Below, one piece after another: positions 1 through 5,622 of a stretch of DNA of 5,622 bases; position 1 is the stretch's first letter, and each line of letters starts with the position of its first letter. The translations under genes and the position numbers were made by a program. Source of the DNA: Bacteroidota bacterium (GTDB taxonomy: Bacteria > Bacteroidota > Bacteroidia > Bacteroidales > PUMT01); contig PWPZ01000023.1 in NCBI GenBank assembly GCA_003556985.1, forward strand, positions 1 through 5,622, read 5' to 3'. The notes below the pieces were generated by a model. That model was not told the DNA's origin. It searched no databases and was given only the letters and a program-made list of their open reading frames with translations.

Positions 1-506
1 TCAATACAGATGACCGTATACTTGTAGTTACTGCATCGGGTAAGTTCCGCCTGTCGGGATTTGATGTTTCCACCCACTTCGAAGACGACATTATCCTTAT
101 AGAAAAATACCGTTACAACAAGGTTTTTTCAGCAGTATATTTTGACGGGGAGAAAAACTATTACTACGTAAAGCGGTTTAACTTCGACAATGCCGGGGAA
201 CTTACCAGCTTTATCGGCGACGATCCCGGGTCAAAGCTTATCCGTCTTACCGAGGTTGATTATCCCCGCCTGGAAGTTAAATTCGGGGGCAGGAACAAGG
301 ACAGGGACAATGAAATAATTGAGGTGGCCGACTTTATCGGGGTAAAGAGTTATAAGGCCAGGGGCAAGCGGCTCAGCAAATTTGAAGTTTCACTCATTTC
401 TGAGCTGGAACCCCTTATAAAGCCGGAACAGGATGCCGGAGCAGGATCTGATGAACCCTTTGATCTTGATGAACCCGACAGCAATCAGATGAAGCTGGAG
501 TTGTGA
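1..506 (+). CDS. parC: DNA topoisomerase IV subunit A, C-terminal part (5' end outside window)
   Basis: The reading frame is open from the first full codon at base 3 to a TGA at 504-506, giving 167 visible residues; the catalytic part lies upstream of the window. The subunit binds and wraps DNA in the type IIA topoisomerase (ParC2ParE2) that decatenates daughter chromosomes in the cytoplasm. The visible part begins in the C-terminal DNA-binding region, with beta-rich segments such as DDRILVVTASGKFRLSGFDV, followed by the motif FIGVKSYKARGKRL at about visible residues 111-124. That basic motif and the following SELEPL are, from memory, typical of the Bacteroidota ParC-type protein. The end is a short acidic tail rich in D and E. 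A GyrA paralogue is the main alternative, since no part of the tyrosine active site is visible. aroK follows on the same strand after 107 bases without an evident terminator, so cotranscription is possible. Confidence 0.83.
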   Translation, partial: NTDDRILVVTASGKFRLSGFDVSTHFEDDIILIEKYRYNKVFSAVYFDGEKNYYYVKRFNFDNAGELTSFIGDDPGSKLIRLTEVDYPRLEVKFGGRNKDRDNEIIEVADFIGVKSYKARGKRLSKFEVSLISELEPLIKPEQDAGAGSDEPFDLDEPDSNQMKLEL

Positions 507-613
507 GTTACAGGTTCCGTGCATAAAGATAATGGGAAAACATTTGAATAACAATAAGGATGCTGCACACAATATGCCGAAACAGGGCGAACGGTTAAAA
601 AAATTCTGAAATC

Positions 614-1126
614 GTGCTTATTTTTCTGATTGGATTTATGGGAAGCGGGAAAAGCACTACCGGCAAGTTGCTGGCGGCAAGGCTTAAGTACCGGTTTGCC
701 GATCTTGATGATTTGATCGGGCAACGGGAAAACATGCCCATAACTCAAATATTTGCAAGCAGGGGAGAGGATTATTTCAGAATAGCCGAATCAGCAGCCT
801 TGAAGAGCATGCTCGCTTACGATAATATGGTTGTTGCCTGCGGGGGCGGTACACCCTGCTTTTTTGACAATATGCAGCAGATGAAATCGTCAGGATTAAC
901 CATTTACCTTAAGGTTTCCTCAGATATTCTTGCCGACCGGCTTTCTGCAGGTGGTTCCGGCAGGCCCCTGGTTGCCGGAATGACGGGTGAAAACCTGAAT
1001 AACCATTTAAAAAAACTCCTTGCGGGCCGGGAAAGCTGGTACCGGCAGTCAGATATAATCTATCCGGCCGACAAGTTCGACATTGAAGAGTTACTCGATT
1101 TGATCGCCTCCTGGCATAAAGCCTGA
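614..1126 (+). CDS. aroK: Shikimate kinase
   Basis: The enzyme phosphorylates shikimate with ATP to shikimate 3-phosphate, the fifth step of the chorismate pathway, in the cytoplasm. The 170-residue product is the normal size for the family. It shows the Walker A loop GFMGSGKST (residues 7-15), the shikimate-binding DLDD (30-33, with D32 matching the family aspartate), the RGEDYFRIAE segment with R56, the Walker B-like CGGGTP (76-81), the LID segment GRPL with R117, and R139 in AGRESWY matching the substrate-binding arginine near the C terminus. All expected key residues are present. The start is GTG: an in-frame TAA at 596-598 leaves no upstream ATG, and this start places the P-loop where it belongs. 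No Shine-Dalgarno is visible. A 25-codon ORF ends four bases before the start. An intrinsic terminator follows 13 bases after the stop. Confidence 0.94.
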   Translation: MLIFLIGFMGSGKSTTGKLLAARLKYRFADLDDLIGQRENMPITQIFASRGEDYFRIAESAALKSMLAYDNMVVACGGGTPCFFDNMQQMKSSGLTIYLKVSSDILADRLSAGGSGRPLVAGMTGENLNNHLKKLLAGRESWYRQSDIIYPADKFDIEELLDLIASWHKA

Positions 1127-1139
1127 TATCTCCGTTCAA

Positions 1140-1169
1140 TGCCCGCACCGAACCGCCGGGCACTTTTTT
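1140..1169 (+). terminator. Intrinsic terminator after aroK
   Basis: TGCCCG at 1140-1145 pairs with CGGGCA at 1157-1162 around an 11-base loop, and six T follow at 1164-1169. It lies 13 bases after the aroK stop and is oriented to end the parC/aroK transcript. GC-rich stem plus T-run is a standard Rho-independent terminator. Confidence 0.8.
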
Positions 1170-1254
1170 GCAAAGGCGGCATGCTTAAGTTAAATTCCCC
1201 ATTATAAATACCAAATCCTGGCTTGGTTAATTTTCAAAACGTCTTGTCCTTTGA

Positions 1255-1344
1255 GCGCTGTAATTGTATCCTGCGAATTTTTTAGTTATTCCATAAACCC
1301 GCGCCCAAATTCTGCCATATATCGCGATTTCAGGGCGCTGTAAT
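1255..1344 (+). repeat. Pair of 10-bp direct repeats, GCGCTGTAAT, 80 bp apart
   Basis: The identical 10-mers lie at 1255-1264 and 1335-1344. Similarity continues loosely downstream: GCGAATTTTTTAGTTA follows the first copy and GCGGATTTTGACTTA the second. They lie upstream of the sigma-54-like promoter of hsp20, at the distance where activator sites are often found. That they are binding sites is inference only. Confidence 0.4.
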
Positions 1345-1367
1345 GGCGTGGCGGATTTTGACTTAAA

Positions 1368-1392
1368 GGCATGCGCAATTACCCGGCATGCC
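1368..1392. repeat. Inverted repeat GGCATGC...GCATGCC
   Basis: GGCATGC at 1368-1374 is complementary to GCATGCC at 1386-1392, with an 11-base gap; GGCATGCC at 1385-1392 is itself palindromic. A third GGCATGC lies at 1178-1184. There is no T-run, so it is not a terminator. It sits about 65-90 bp upstream of the -24 element of the hsp20 promoter, a plausible position for an activator site. Confidence 0.45.
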
Positions 1393-1454
1393 AATGAGGC
1401 AGTCGTATTTTATTTATTGCAGACATATTGGCAGTGTTTTAATCCTTTTATTGG

Positions 1455-1471
1455 TTGGCACATTGATTGAT
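1455..1471 (+). promoter_or_regulatory. Sigma-54-like (-24/-12) promoter of hsp20
   Basis: TTGGCAC at 1455-1461 is a full -24 element and TTGAT at 1467-1471 stands where the -12 TTGCW element is expected. The distance between the two conserved G positions (1457 and 1469) is exactly 12, as in the consensus TGGCACG-N4-TTGCW. The one notable miss is A instead of C at the -12 position, plus A instead of G after GGCAC. If real, transcription would start near 1482, giving a leader of about 54 bases. No Bacteroidota TAnnTTTG housekeeping promoter was found nearby as an alternative. Confidence 0.5.
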
Positions 1472-1480
1472 AAAAAAAGA

Positions 1481-1498
1481 TTGAAAGTTAATTTTCAA
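1481..1498. repeat. Dyad TTGAAA-N6-TTTCAA at the predicted hsp20 transcription start
   Basis: TTGAAA at 1481-1486 is complementary to TTTCAA at 1493-1498. It falls on the predicted start point, so it could be an operator or a weak 5' hairpin of the leader. It overlaps the second copy of GTTAATTTTCAAAA. It is AT-rich and short, so chance is a real alternative. Confidence 0.3.
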
Positions 1499-1521
1499 AA
1501 ATCAATGTTTAACTAAAAAAT

Positions 1522-1529
1522 AGGAGGAG
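1522..1529 (+). promoter_or_regulatory. Strong ribosome binding site of hsp20
   Basis: AGGAGGAG lies six bases before the ATG at 1536. It is a full anti-16S match, unlike aroK and rfaE1, which have none. It fixes the start codon and suggests high translation once the mRNA is made. No complementary CCTCC was seen in the leader, so a thermometer that hides it is not evident. Confidence 0.85.
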
Positions 1530-1535
1530 AGAATT

Positions 1536-1970
1536 ATGTTACCAGTATTTAACAGAAGGAGTTCGATGCCGAGTATTGTAGATGAATTTTTCGGCAAGGA
1601 TATGCTTGCAAATCTTTTCGATGATTACCAGACCGGGATAAGTGTTCCCGCGGTAAATGTTATCGAAGGCAAGGATGATTTCAGGATCGAGGTTGCAGCC
1701 CCCGGGCTGGATAAAAATGATTTTTCGATCGATGTAAAGAACAATGTGCTGTTCATTTCCTGTGAAAAAGAGAAACGTGACGAGCAAAAGGATGAGAAAA
1801 TAATGAGAAGGGAATTTTCCTACGGCTCGTTCAGCCGCTCCTTTAGTCTGCCGAACTCCGTAAATTCGGAAAAAATATCGGCCAAACACAGGGATGGGGT
1901 TCTGAACATTTACATTCCCAAAAAAGAAGAGGCCAAAGAAAAGCCTCCCAAAAAGATCGATATTCTCTAA
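1536..1970 (+). CDS. hsp20: Small heat-shock protein, Hsp20/alpha-crystallin family
   Basis: An ATP-independent holdase chaperone that forms cytoplasmic oligomers and keeps unfolding proteins soluble for refolding by DnaK/ClpB. The 144-residue length is typical. A short N-terminal arm (1-36), with the FFGKDMLANLF segment, precedes the alpha-crystallin domain at about 37-128: VPAVNVIEGKDDFRIEVAAPGL at its start, a charged K/E/D/R loop at about 78-92, the REFSYGSFSRSFSLP strand pair at 92-106, and the conserved DGVLNIYIPK at 120-129. The C-terminal tail is lysine/glutamate-rich and ends in I-D-I (141-143), the I-x-I motif that docks on a neighbouring alpha-crystallin domain. Nothing is missing. 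It is a single-gene unit with its own promoter region and terminator, which suits stress control. The exact symbol varies among species; the family call is secure. Confidence 0.96.
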   Translation: MLPVFNRRSSMPSIVDEFFGKDMLANLFDDYQTGISVPAVNVIEGKDDFRIEVAAPGLDKNDFSIDVKNNVLFISCEKEKRDEQKDEKIMRREFSYGSFSRSFSLPNSVNSEKISAKHRDGVLNIYIPKKEEAKEKPPKKIDIL

Positions 1971-1995
1971 TTTGTGAACAGTGCGGTTAACTTAT

Positions 1996-2034
1996 AAAAA
2001 ATTCCGGATGCCGGCTGGTATCCGGAATTTTTTT
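1996..2034 (+). terminator. Intrinsic terminator after hsp20, probably bidirectional
   Basis: The AAAAATTCCGGAT arm (1997-2009) pairs perfectly with ATCCGGAATTTTT (2020-2032). The stem extends through G2010-T2019, C2011-G2018 and C2012-G2017 to a GGCT tetraloop. Seven T follow the plus-strand stem (2028-2034). The A-run on the left would give a U-run on the minus strand, so it can also stop transcripts arriving from the convergent rfaE1, whose stop codon is about 140 bases away. Confidence 0.9.
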
Positions 2035-2117
2035 ATTCCCCTACCGTTCGTGCGGAACCGGGACCTGCTTTGCCTGTAAAGGGTTCTGTCTCCAGGTTAT
2101 TTTTGCTTCCGCGGCGT

Positions 2118-2143
2118 ACCGGTGTTTTTCTGATACACCTGGT
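2118..2143 (-). other. Imperfect hairpin downstream of rfaE1
   Basis: ACCGGTGT (2118-2125) pairs with ACACC-GGT (2135-2143) with one bulged T at 2140 and a nine-base loop. It begins about 33 bases past the rfaE1 stop codon on the minus strand. No U-run follows on that strand, so it is at most a pause or mRNA-end structure; real termination is more likely at the terminator further along. The rest of 2035-2176 shows nothing recognisable. Confidence 0.25.
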
Positions 2144-2176
2144 TTTACAGAGCGTATAACGGAGTAATAGTATTAA

Positions 2177-3175
2177 TTACCTGCTGAAAAGTTTCAGGGT
2201 TTCTTCAAGCAGCCCTTGCCTGTCGACCGGAACCACTCCCACCTTCCCGCAAACCAGTCCGCCGGCAAGATTAGCCACCATCGCCGTTTCTTCGGCTCTC
2301 ATGCCTGCAGCCATGCATGCGGTGGCAACGCTTATAACCGTATCGCCTGCTCCGGAGACATCGGCAACATCCAGGGTTTCTGCGGGGAACAGCTTGCCTT
2401 CACCGCCGTGCCTCAGATATATGCCCATTTCCGAAAGGGTTATCAGAAGGTAGCGGATATTGCCTGTTTCCTGTAATTTGCGGGCAGCCTCGCTTATTTT
2501 ATCCATTTTATTCCCCGGCAGTTCGGTTTTCAGTCCCGCCGCCATCTCTTTCAAATTAGGCTTGAAAAGGTCAATATTCCTGTACTGGTTAAAATTCCTT
2601 TTCTTGGGATCGGCGGAGACAAATATCTTTTTTTCCGCGGCCAGCGACAGAACTTCCCTGATTACGCCCGGCGTAATTACTCCTTTGTCGTAATCCTCAA
2701 AAATTATGGCATCGGTTCTGACCGATGATAACACCGATCTGATAAGGGTGATAAACTGCTTTTCAGCACTTTTGCCGATTATTTCGTTGTCTTCCTCATC
2801 AACCCGGAGCAGGTGCTGGCTGTTTCCTATAACACGGGTTTTACCGGTGGTTTTCCGGTCATCCCTGACCAGTATGCCTTCGGTTGACAGCTGCTTTTCC
2901 CTCATAAGCTCCATGAATATTTCTTTCCCCGGATCATTGCCGGTTATGGAGCATAAAAAGGGGGTGGCGCCGAGCGACTGTATGTTAAGGGCCACATTTG
3001 CCGCTCCTCCGGGCCTGTTTTCTCTTTTGGTTACCGAAACAATGGGTATGGGGGCTTCCGGTGATATCCTGTCCACACTGCCCCACATATAGGAATCGAT
3101 CATCACATCGCCTATTATCATTATATTCAGTTTGCCGAAACGGTCAAAAACTTCCTGTATCTCTTTTTTTGTCAC
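2177..3175 (-). CDS. rfaE1: D-glycero-beta-D-manno-heptose-7-phosphate kinase (stand-alone, PfkB family)
   Basis: The enzyme phosphorylates heptose 7-phosphate to the 1,7-bisphosphate with ATP, on the route to ADP-heptose for the LPS inner core. The 332 residues match only the kinase half of E. coli HldE (477 residues); no cytidylyltransferase-like HxGH domain follows, so this is the split form, also called hldA. Visible features are the N-terminal GDVMIDSYMWG (22-32) and DRISPEAPIPIV (35-46) that mark the heptose kinase branch, GGAANVALN (56-64), and the PfkB signature DVSGAGDT (272-279) with D278 as the likely catalytic base and the anion hole before it. The start is GTG: an in-frame stop lies upstream, and the next Met (19) is inside the first beta strand. 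No Shine-Dalgarno is visible. It has its own promoter; priA lies 244 bases upstream on the same strand. Another sugar kinase of the family is the alternative, but the ISPEAP motif argues against it. Confidence 0.91.
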   Translation of the reverse strand: MTKKEIQEVFDRFGKLNIMIIGDVMIDSYMWGSVDRISPEAPIPIVSVTKRENRPGGAANVALNIQSLGATPFLCSITGNDPGKEIFMELMREKQLSTEGILVRDDRKTTGKTRVIGNSQHLLRVDEEDNEIIGKSAEKQFITLIRSVLSSVRTDAIIFEDYDKGVITPGVIREVLSLAAEKKIFVSADPKKRNFNQYRNIDLFKPNLKEMAAGLKTELPGNKMDKISEAARKLQETGNIRYLLITLSEMGIYLRHGGEGKLFPAETLDVADVSGAGDTVISVATACMAAGMRAEETAMVANLAGGLVCGKVGVVPVDRQGLLEETLKLFSR

Positions 3176-3209
3176 TTTAGGATCGATATTAAGTTTGGTA
3201 AATTTATTG

Positions 3210-3240
3210 CAAATTTAAAAATTCATGCCGGTACGCCAAT
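3210..3240 (-). promoter_or_regulatory. Bacteroidota-type promoter of rfaE1
   Basis: Read on the minus strand, TAAATTTG (plus 3210-3217) is a perfect TAnnTTTG -7 element. ATTG (plus 3237-3240) stands at the -33 position with a 19-base spacer. The predicted start lies near 3203, giving a leader of about 28 bases before the GTG. The -33 element falls inside the first 34-bp repeat unit. The consensus is established for Bacteroides; its use here is inference. Confidence 0.6.
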
Positions 3241-3369
3241 CTGTCGCTATTTTTTGACAAAAGCTACCGCCAATTTGCCTCTGTTTTTTGGCAAAAGCTA
3301 CCGCCAATCTGCCTCTGTTTCTTGGCTTCAGCATTTGCCCGTCTGCCGATGCCTTTTGAAAACAGCACC
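3234..3369. repeat. Four tandem copies of a 34-bp repeat, decaying away from rfaE1
   Basis: Units occupy 3234-3267, 3268-3301, 3302-3335 and 3336-3369, with no spacers. By eye, units 1 and 2 match at 29 of 34 positions, 2 and 3 at 26 of 34, and 3 and 4 at about 20 of 34. Units 1-3 begin CGCCAAT; all end in a variant of AGCTAC/AGCATT/AGCACC. A period of 34 is not a multiple of three, and the minus-strand frame through it (about 3215-3436) gives no protein repeat, so it is non-coding. Unit 2 can form a hairpin TTTGCC/GGCAAA. It is not a CRISPR array, since there are no spacers between the units. Confidence 0.8.
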
Positions 3370-3388
3370 GGTAAAGAACCCCGGCCAC

Positions 3389-3409
3389 ATTCCCGCTGAT
3401 GCCGGGAAT
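3389..3409 (-). other. Perfect hairpin just after priA
   Basis: ATTCCCG (3389-3395) is complementary to CGGGAAT (3403-3409) around a seven-base loop. It starts 10 bases past the priA stop on the minus strand. The sequence after it on that strand is GC-rich and lacks a T-run, so it is not a canonical intrinsic terminator. It may mark or protect the priA mRNA 3' end, or give weak termination; read-through into rfaE1 remains possible. Confidence 0.4.
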
Positions 3410-3419
3410 TACCGTCGCC

Positions 3420-5622
3420 TCAGAACGGATCGACATCGGGGTAAATGTGGCAGGACCTGAAGGCCTGAACCGATTGCAGCCGGGCTATTTCAGCCAGAAT
3501 CAGGCTTCTGGCCCGGGGGAGATTGGCCCCTTTCTCGATTTTCAAAAGAATATTCATTATATACCTGTTCTGGATACGACCTATCAGAGGGAATTCCGGA
3601 CCCAGAACCCTCGATCCGAACTTTTTTCTGAGCTTTTCACCCAGTGCGAAGGCAGCTTTTTCCATAAGTTCCCTGTTTTTGTCTTTTATGGTTATTCTTA
3701 TCAGGCGCACATATGGAGGGTAAAGAAACTGCTTTCGCTCGGCCAGTTGTTCCCGGAAATGGCGGGCCGGATCATTTCCTGTTATATGCCTGATTACGGG
3801 ATGGCCGGGGAAACCGGTCTGGATAACCACCCTGCCCCTTCTGGTTTTTCTTCCCGCCCTTCCACTTACCTGGGATATGAGCTGGAAGCTCCTTTCGTGT
3901 GCCCTGAAGTCGGGAAAAAATAAAAGGTTATCCGCGTTCAGGATCCCCACCAGGCTCACTCTGTCAAAATCCAGCCCTTTGGCTATCATCTGTGTTCCCA
4001 CCAGAATGTCAAGGTTTCCCGATTCAAAATCACCTATTATCTTTTCATGGGCTCTCTTTTTTCTTACCGAATCCAGATCAAGCCTGCCTACCCTTGCCCC
4101 GGGGAAACAGAGCCCGATCTCATCTTCGATCTTTTCCGTTCCGAACCCCCTTGCCCTGATGTCATTGCTGCCGCATTCCGGGCATCCGGCCGGGAGTTGC
4201 CCGGCAGCGCTGCAATAGTGGCATACCATCTGATGCCGTCTTTTATGGTAGGTCATGCTTACATCGCAGTGGCGGCAGACCGGGATCCAGCCGCAATCGG
4301 AACATTCCATAAAAGTAGCATAGCCCCTGCGGTTCTGGAATAATATTATCTGCTCCTTGCTGTTCAGGGCCTGTTGTGTTGCTTCAAAAAGCTCAGGTGT
4401 AAATACAGACTTCATTTTTTTCCTCTTCCTGGCCCTGCGGGTGTCGGCAATTATGATTTCAGGAGGCTCGATTTCCAGATACCTTTTAACCAGATTTACC
4501 AGTCCGTATTTCCCCGAAAGTGCATTATATGCCGATTCTACCGAAGGGGTAGCCGTGCCCAGGAGAGTTTTTGCACCATGCAGCGATGCCAGTATAATGG
4601 CTGCATCCCGGGCATGGTACCGTGGTGCGGGGTCAAATTGCTTGAAAGTGTTTTCATGCTCTTCATCAACAATCACCAGTCCGAGATTCGAAAAAGGCAG
4701 GAACAGCGATGATCTTACCCCCAGTATCAGTCCGTAGCCGTCATCATCATTTTTCAGAATATTATTCCATATCTCAACCCTTTCCGGATCGGAGAATTTT
4801 GAGTGGTAAACACCTGCCTTTTCTCCGAAAATATTTTTCAGCCGGACGATTATCTGGGCCGTCAGTGCAATTTCCGGCAAAAGGTAAAGAACCTGCCGCC
4901 CCTTTTGAAGCTCTTCCCTGATGAGGTGAATATAAATTTCAGTCTTGCCGGCAGAGGTTATACCGTCAAGAAGCACCACATCTTTTGTAGCGAATTGCTC
5001 TTTTATTTTGTCCAGGGCTTCGCTCTGGAAAAGGTTCAGGCTGCTTATACTGCCTTGTTCCATAACCGGGCCGGTGATACGGGAAGTGTTATGGATGGTC
5101 TCCAGGAGTATACCCTTTGTGATAAGGGCTTTCAGGGTGGCATGGCTGAACTCCGGCTGATCAAGGAGTCTGCCGCGGGGTATTTCGGGAGGTGGTTTGC
5201 TGAAATCCTGATAACCGGTTATGTGGAGATAATGATACAGCAGTTCAAGCTGCCGGGGAGCCTTTTTGAGCTTACCGGTAATTTCATTCAGCATCTTTTC
5301 GCTGCATGCGGAGGGCTTGAGGCTTACAAAGGCTTCGGTTTTCGGCTTGAAGGGGTCTTTAACCGATTCCCGGGTTATCAGGGCATTGCGGTCAAGAAGA
5401 TTCCTGACAACAGGGTACATGGACCTGCTGCCTTCCGGGCCCGTTAATTCACTGATCGTGGACAAAGGCTTGTTTTCAACCAGTTGGAGGAGACGGATTT
5501 CTTTTTCATTCAGCAATTCCATGGCGGTGAACAGCGGATTGGCAGTCAGCCTGGTTTCACTCTCCAGCCTCAGTCCAGCCGGCAGTGCAGCCCTGAGAAC
5601 CTCACCGGGAGTGCACATATAA
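3420..5622 (-). CDS. priA: Primosomal protein N' (replication restart helicase), N-terminus outside window
   Basis: PriA recognises stalled forks and recombination intermediates, unwinds DNA 3'-5' and loads the replisome. The frame stays open to the window edge. The Met at 5616-5618 is not the start: the codon before it is Tyr, giving the family motif YMCTPGEVLRAALPAGL, so roughly 80-100 N-terminal residues of the 3'-end-binding domain are missing. Counting that Met as 1, there is Walker A GITSAGKT (219-226), DEEH (318-321), GTATPS (354-359), the eight zinc-binding cysteines in four CxxC pairs (439/442, 448/451, 466/469, 479/482) inserted in the second helicase lobe, VGTQMIAKGLDF (540-551), and motif VI QVSGRAGR (583-590). 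The C-terminal domain runs to 732 and ends PDVDPF. All catalytic and metal residues are present, so it looks functional. Confidence 0.97.
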   Translation of the reverse strand, partial: YMCTPGEVLRAALPAGLRLESETRLTANPLFTAMELLNEKEIRLLQLVENKPLSTISELTGPEGSRSMYPVVRNLLDRNALITRESVKDPFKPKTEAFVSLKPSACSEKMLNEITGKLKKAPRQLELLYHYLHITGYQDFSKPPPEIPRGRLLDQPEFSHATLKALITKGILLETIHNTSRITGPVMEQGSISSLNLFQSEALDKIKEQFATKDVVLLDGITSAGKTEIYIHLIREELQKGRQVLYLLPEIALTAQIIVRLKNIFGEKAGVYHSKFSDPERVEIWNNILKNDDDGYGLILGVRSSLFLPFSNLGLVIVDEEHENTFKQFDPAPRYHARDAAIILASLHGAKTLLGTATPSVESAYNALSGKYGLVNLVKRYLEIEPPEIIIADTRRARKRKKMKSVFTPELFEATQQALNSKEQIILFQNRRGYATFMECSDCGWIPVCRHCDVSMTYHKRRHQMVCHYCSAAGQLPAGCPECGSNDIRARGFGTEKIEDEIGLCFPGARVGRLDLDSVRKKRAHEKIIGDFESGNLDILVGTQMIAKGLDFDRVSLVGILNADNLLFFPDFRAHERSFQLISQVSGRAGRKTRRGRVVIQTGFPGHPVIRHITGNDPARHFREQLAERKQFLYPPYVRLIRITIKDKNRELMEKAAFALGEKLRKKFGSRVLGPEFPLIGRIQNRYIMNILLKIEKGANLPRARSLILAEIARLQSVQAFRSCHIYPDVDPF

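Larger units (their letters stand above)
1170..1535. other. Gene-free region upstream of hsp20 with short repeats and a dyad
   Basis: I see no credible coding frame and no tRNA, rRNA or named RNA here. What it does hold: GCGCTGTAAT twice (1255-1264 and 1335-1344), each followed at a similar distance by a GCG[A/G]ATTTT-like stretch; GGCATGC three times (1178-1184, 1368-1374, 1385-1391), the last two forming a dyad; GTTAATTTTCAAAA twice (1226-1239 and 1487-1500); a sigma-54-like promoter; and a strong ribosome binding site. The region is long compared with the other spacers of this window, and I infer that it is mostly the control region of hsp20. Confidence 0.5.

Noticed and set aside
485..748. 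Minus-strand 87-codon ORF across the parC-aroK junction
   Set aside because: It lies antisense to conserved parC and aroK sequence and has no recognisable feature.
1486..1535. RNA thermometer in the hsp20 leader
   Set aside because: No stretch complementary to AGGAGG was found in the leader; AGTTAA (1486-1491) can pair with TTAACT (1509-1514), but this would not cover the ribosome binding site.
2035..2176. tRNA or small RNA gene between hsp20 and rfaE1
   Set aside because: No cloverleaf arms or TTCGA-type T-loop context could be built; only an imperfect hairpin is present.
3234..3369. Possible CRISPR array
   Set aside because: The units are contiguous with no unique spacers, diverge quickly, and no cas gene is present.
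3215..3436. Minus-strand 73-codon ORF between priA and rfaE1
   Set aside because: It runs across the 34-bp repeats in shifting frame, overlaps the priA end and has no recognisable domain; the repeat period is not a multiple of three.
3399..3923. Plus-strand 174-codon ORF opposite priA
   Set aside because: It is a shadow of the strongly conserved priA helicase C-terminal region and resembles no family; the same holds for the 214-codon plus-strand ORF at 4803-5447.

Overview
This is an ordinary-looking chromosomal window that best fits a member of the Bacteroidota, probably near Bacteroidales/Marinilabiliales. The grounds are the style of the topoisomerase IV subunit A tail, the Bacteroidota-type PriA, three genes starting without a recognisable Shine-Dalgarno or with GTG, and a TTG-N19-TAnnTTTG promoter in front of rfaE1. 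This assignment is inference from family resemblance; no database search was possible.

Layout: (1) 1-506 (+), the 3' end of parC (topoisomerase IV subunit A). (2) 614-1126 (+), aroK (shikimate kinase, GTG start), closed by a strong intrinsic terminator. (3) 1127-1535, about 410 bases without a gene, holding short repeats, a dyad and a sigma-54-like promoter. (4) 1536-1970 (+), an Hsp20 small heat-shock protein with a perfect AGGAGG ribosome binding site and a long terminator that can work in both directions. (5) 2177-3175 (-), rfaE1/hldA, a stand-alone heptose-7-phosphate kinase. (6) 3176-3419, a spacer holding the rfaE1 promoter and four decaying copies of a 34-bp tandem repeat. (7) 3420-5622 (-), priA, primosomal helicase, whose 5' end lies beyond the window.

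The genes are core functions: DNA topology, aromatic amino acid synthesis, protein quality control, LPS inner-core heptose supply and replication restart. They do not form one pathway. parC and aroK may share a transcript (107-base gap with no obvious terminator). hsp20 is its own unit, apparently stress-regulated. rfaE1 and priA lie on the opposite strand and converge on hsp20. I found no mobile element, CRISPR array, tRNA or rRNA, and no convincing novel multi-gene system. The most unusual material is non-coding: the sigma-54-like hsp20 control region with its upstream repeats, and the 34-bp repeat array next to the rfaE1 promoter, in which two copies show a compensatory base-pair change in a possible hairpin.
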